Of a stretch of DNA of 64,000 nucleotides, positions 63,930-64,000 are shown one piece after another. This DNA comes from Intoshia linei (Eukaryota; Orthonectida; Rhopaluridae). Location: the NCBI GenBank assembly GCA_001642005.1, contig LWCA01000002.1:1-64000 (forward strand), read 5' to 3'. The notes under the pieces are model-generated. The model was given only the letters and a program-made list of their open reading frames with translations, did no database searches and was not told where the DNA came from. Within the stretch, counting starts at the first letter, position 1. The number at the start of each line of letters is the position of its first letter. A program made the position numbers and the translations under genes.

Positions 63930-64000
63930 GTAAATTATTTATTTTTCGTTAGAAGAACAATGTTCATTGAACCAAGGACAGCTTAAACCTTAACTTAACT

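Overview
This window is eukaryotic and almost certainly from an animal. It is strongly AT-rich, and its genes are split by spliceosomal GT-AG introns. Several genes belong to families centred on metazoans: BCAS3/Rudhira, a FERM-type tyrosine phosphatase of the PTPN3/PTPN4 class, RALGPS, intracellular fatty-acid-binding proteins and a sushi-domain secreted protein. Introns fall into two classes: very short ones (mostly 32-43 nt) and long ones swollen by transposons. Coding sequences diverge fast and intergenic DNA is full of decayed DNA transposons. That would fit a reduced parasitic animal (myxozoan, orthonectid or similar), but the sequence alone does not settle the lineage. I assembled gene models by hand, checking splice phase across junctions. 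Family names rest on remembered conserved motifs, not on a database search.

Layout: 1-435, 3' end of a dead Tc1-like transposon. 1990-7442 (-), BCAS3. 7879-10033 (+), DUS1L tRNA-dihydrouridine synthase, divergent from BCAS3. 10186-17779 (-), FERM-PTP phosphatase. 17780-20064, LINE scrap and repeats. 20065-25967 (+), THOC5. 26104-26574 and 26741-28619 (-), two tandem FABP genes. 29258-35061 (-), FG-repeat nucleoporin. 35062-40199, repeat-dense block with two single-N assembly gaps enclosing a small sushi-domain gene (37415-38394). 40272-44251 (+), RALGPS. 44301-45432 (-), STEEP1, tail-to-tail with RALGPS only 49 bp apart. 47753-48959 (+), short gene resembling dynactin subunit 3. 49321-56593 (+), STT3B catalytic subunit of oligosaccharyltransferase. 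57199-57616 (-), small unrecognised secreted protein. 57958 to beyond the window (+), ankyrin-repeat gene in which most exons encode exactly one repeat.

The genes do not form a pathway or operon. They are unrelated housekeeping and signalling genes: mRNA export (THOC5), nuclear pore, N-glycosylation, tRNA modification, Ral signalling, phosphotyrosine signalling and lipid binding.

The distinctive biology is architectural. There is an ultra-short intron class, one-exon-one-ankyrin-repeat modularity, a PTPN3/4-type phosphatase with no visible PDZ domain, and at least five hAT-type elements with recognisable 8-bp target duplications. One of these hAT elements supplies the last codons of a gene. 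A recurrent long repeat family (called R-A here) is present in about eleven pieces. I found no CRISPR array, tRNA, rRNA or prokaryotic-style system.
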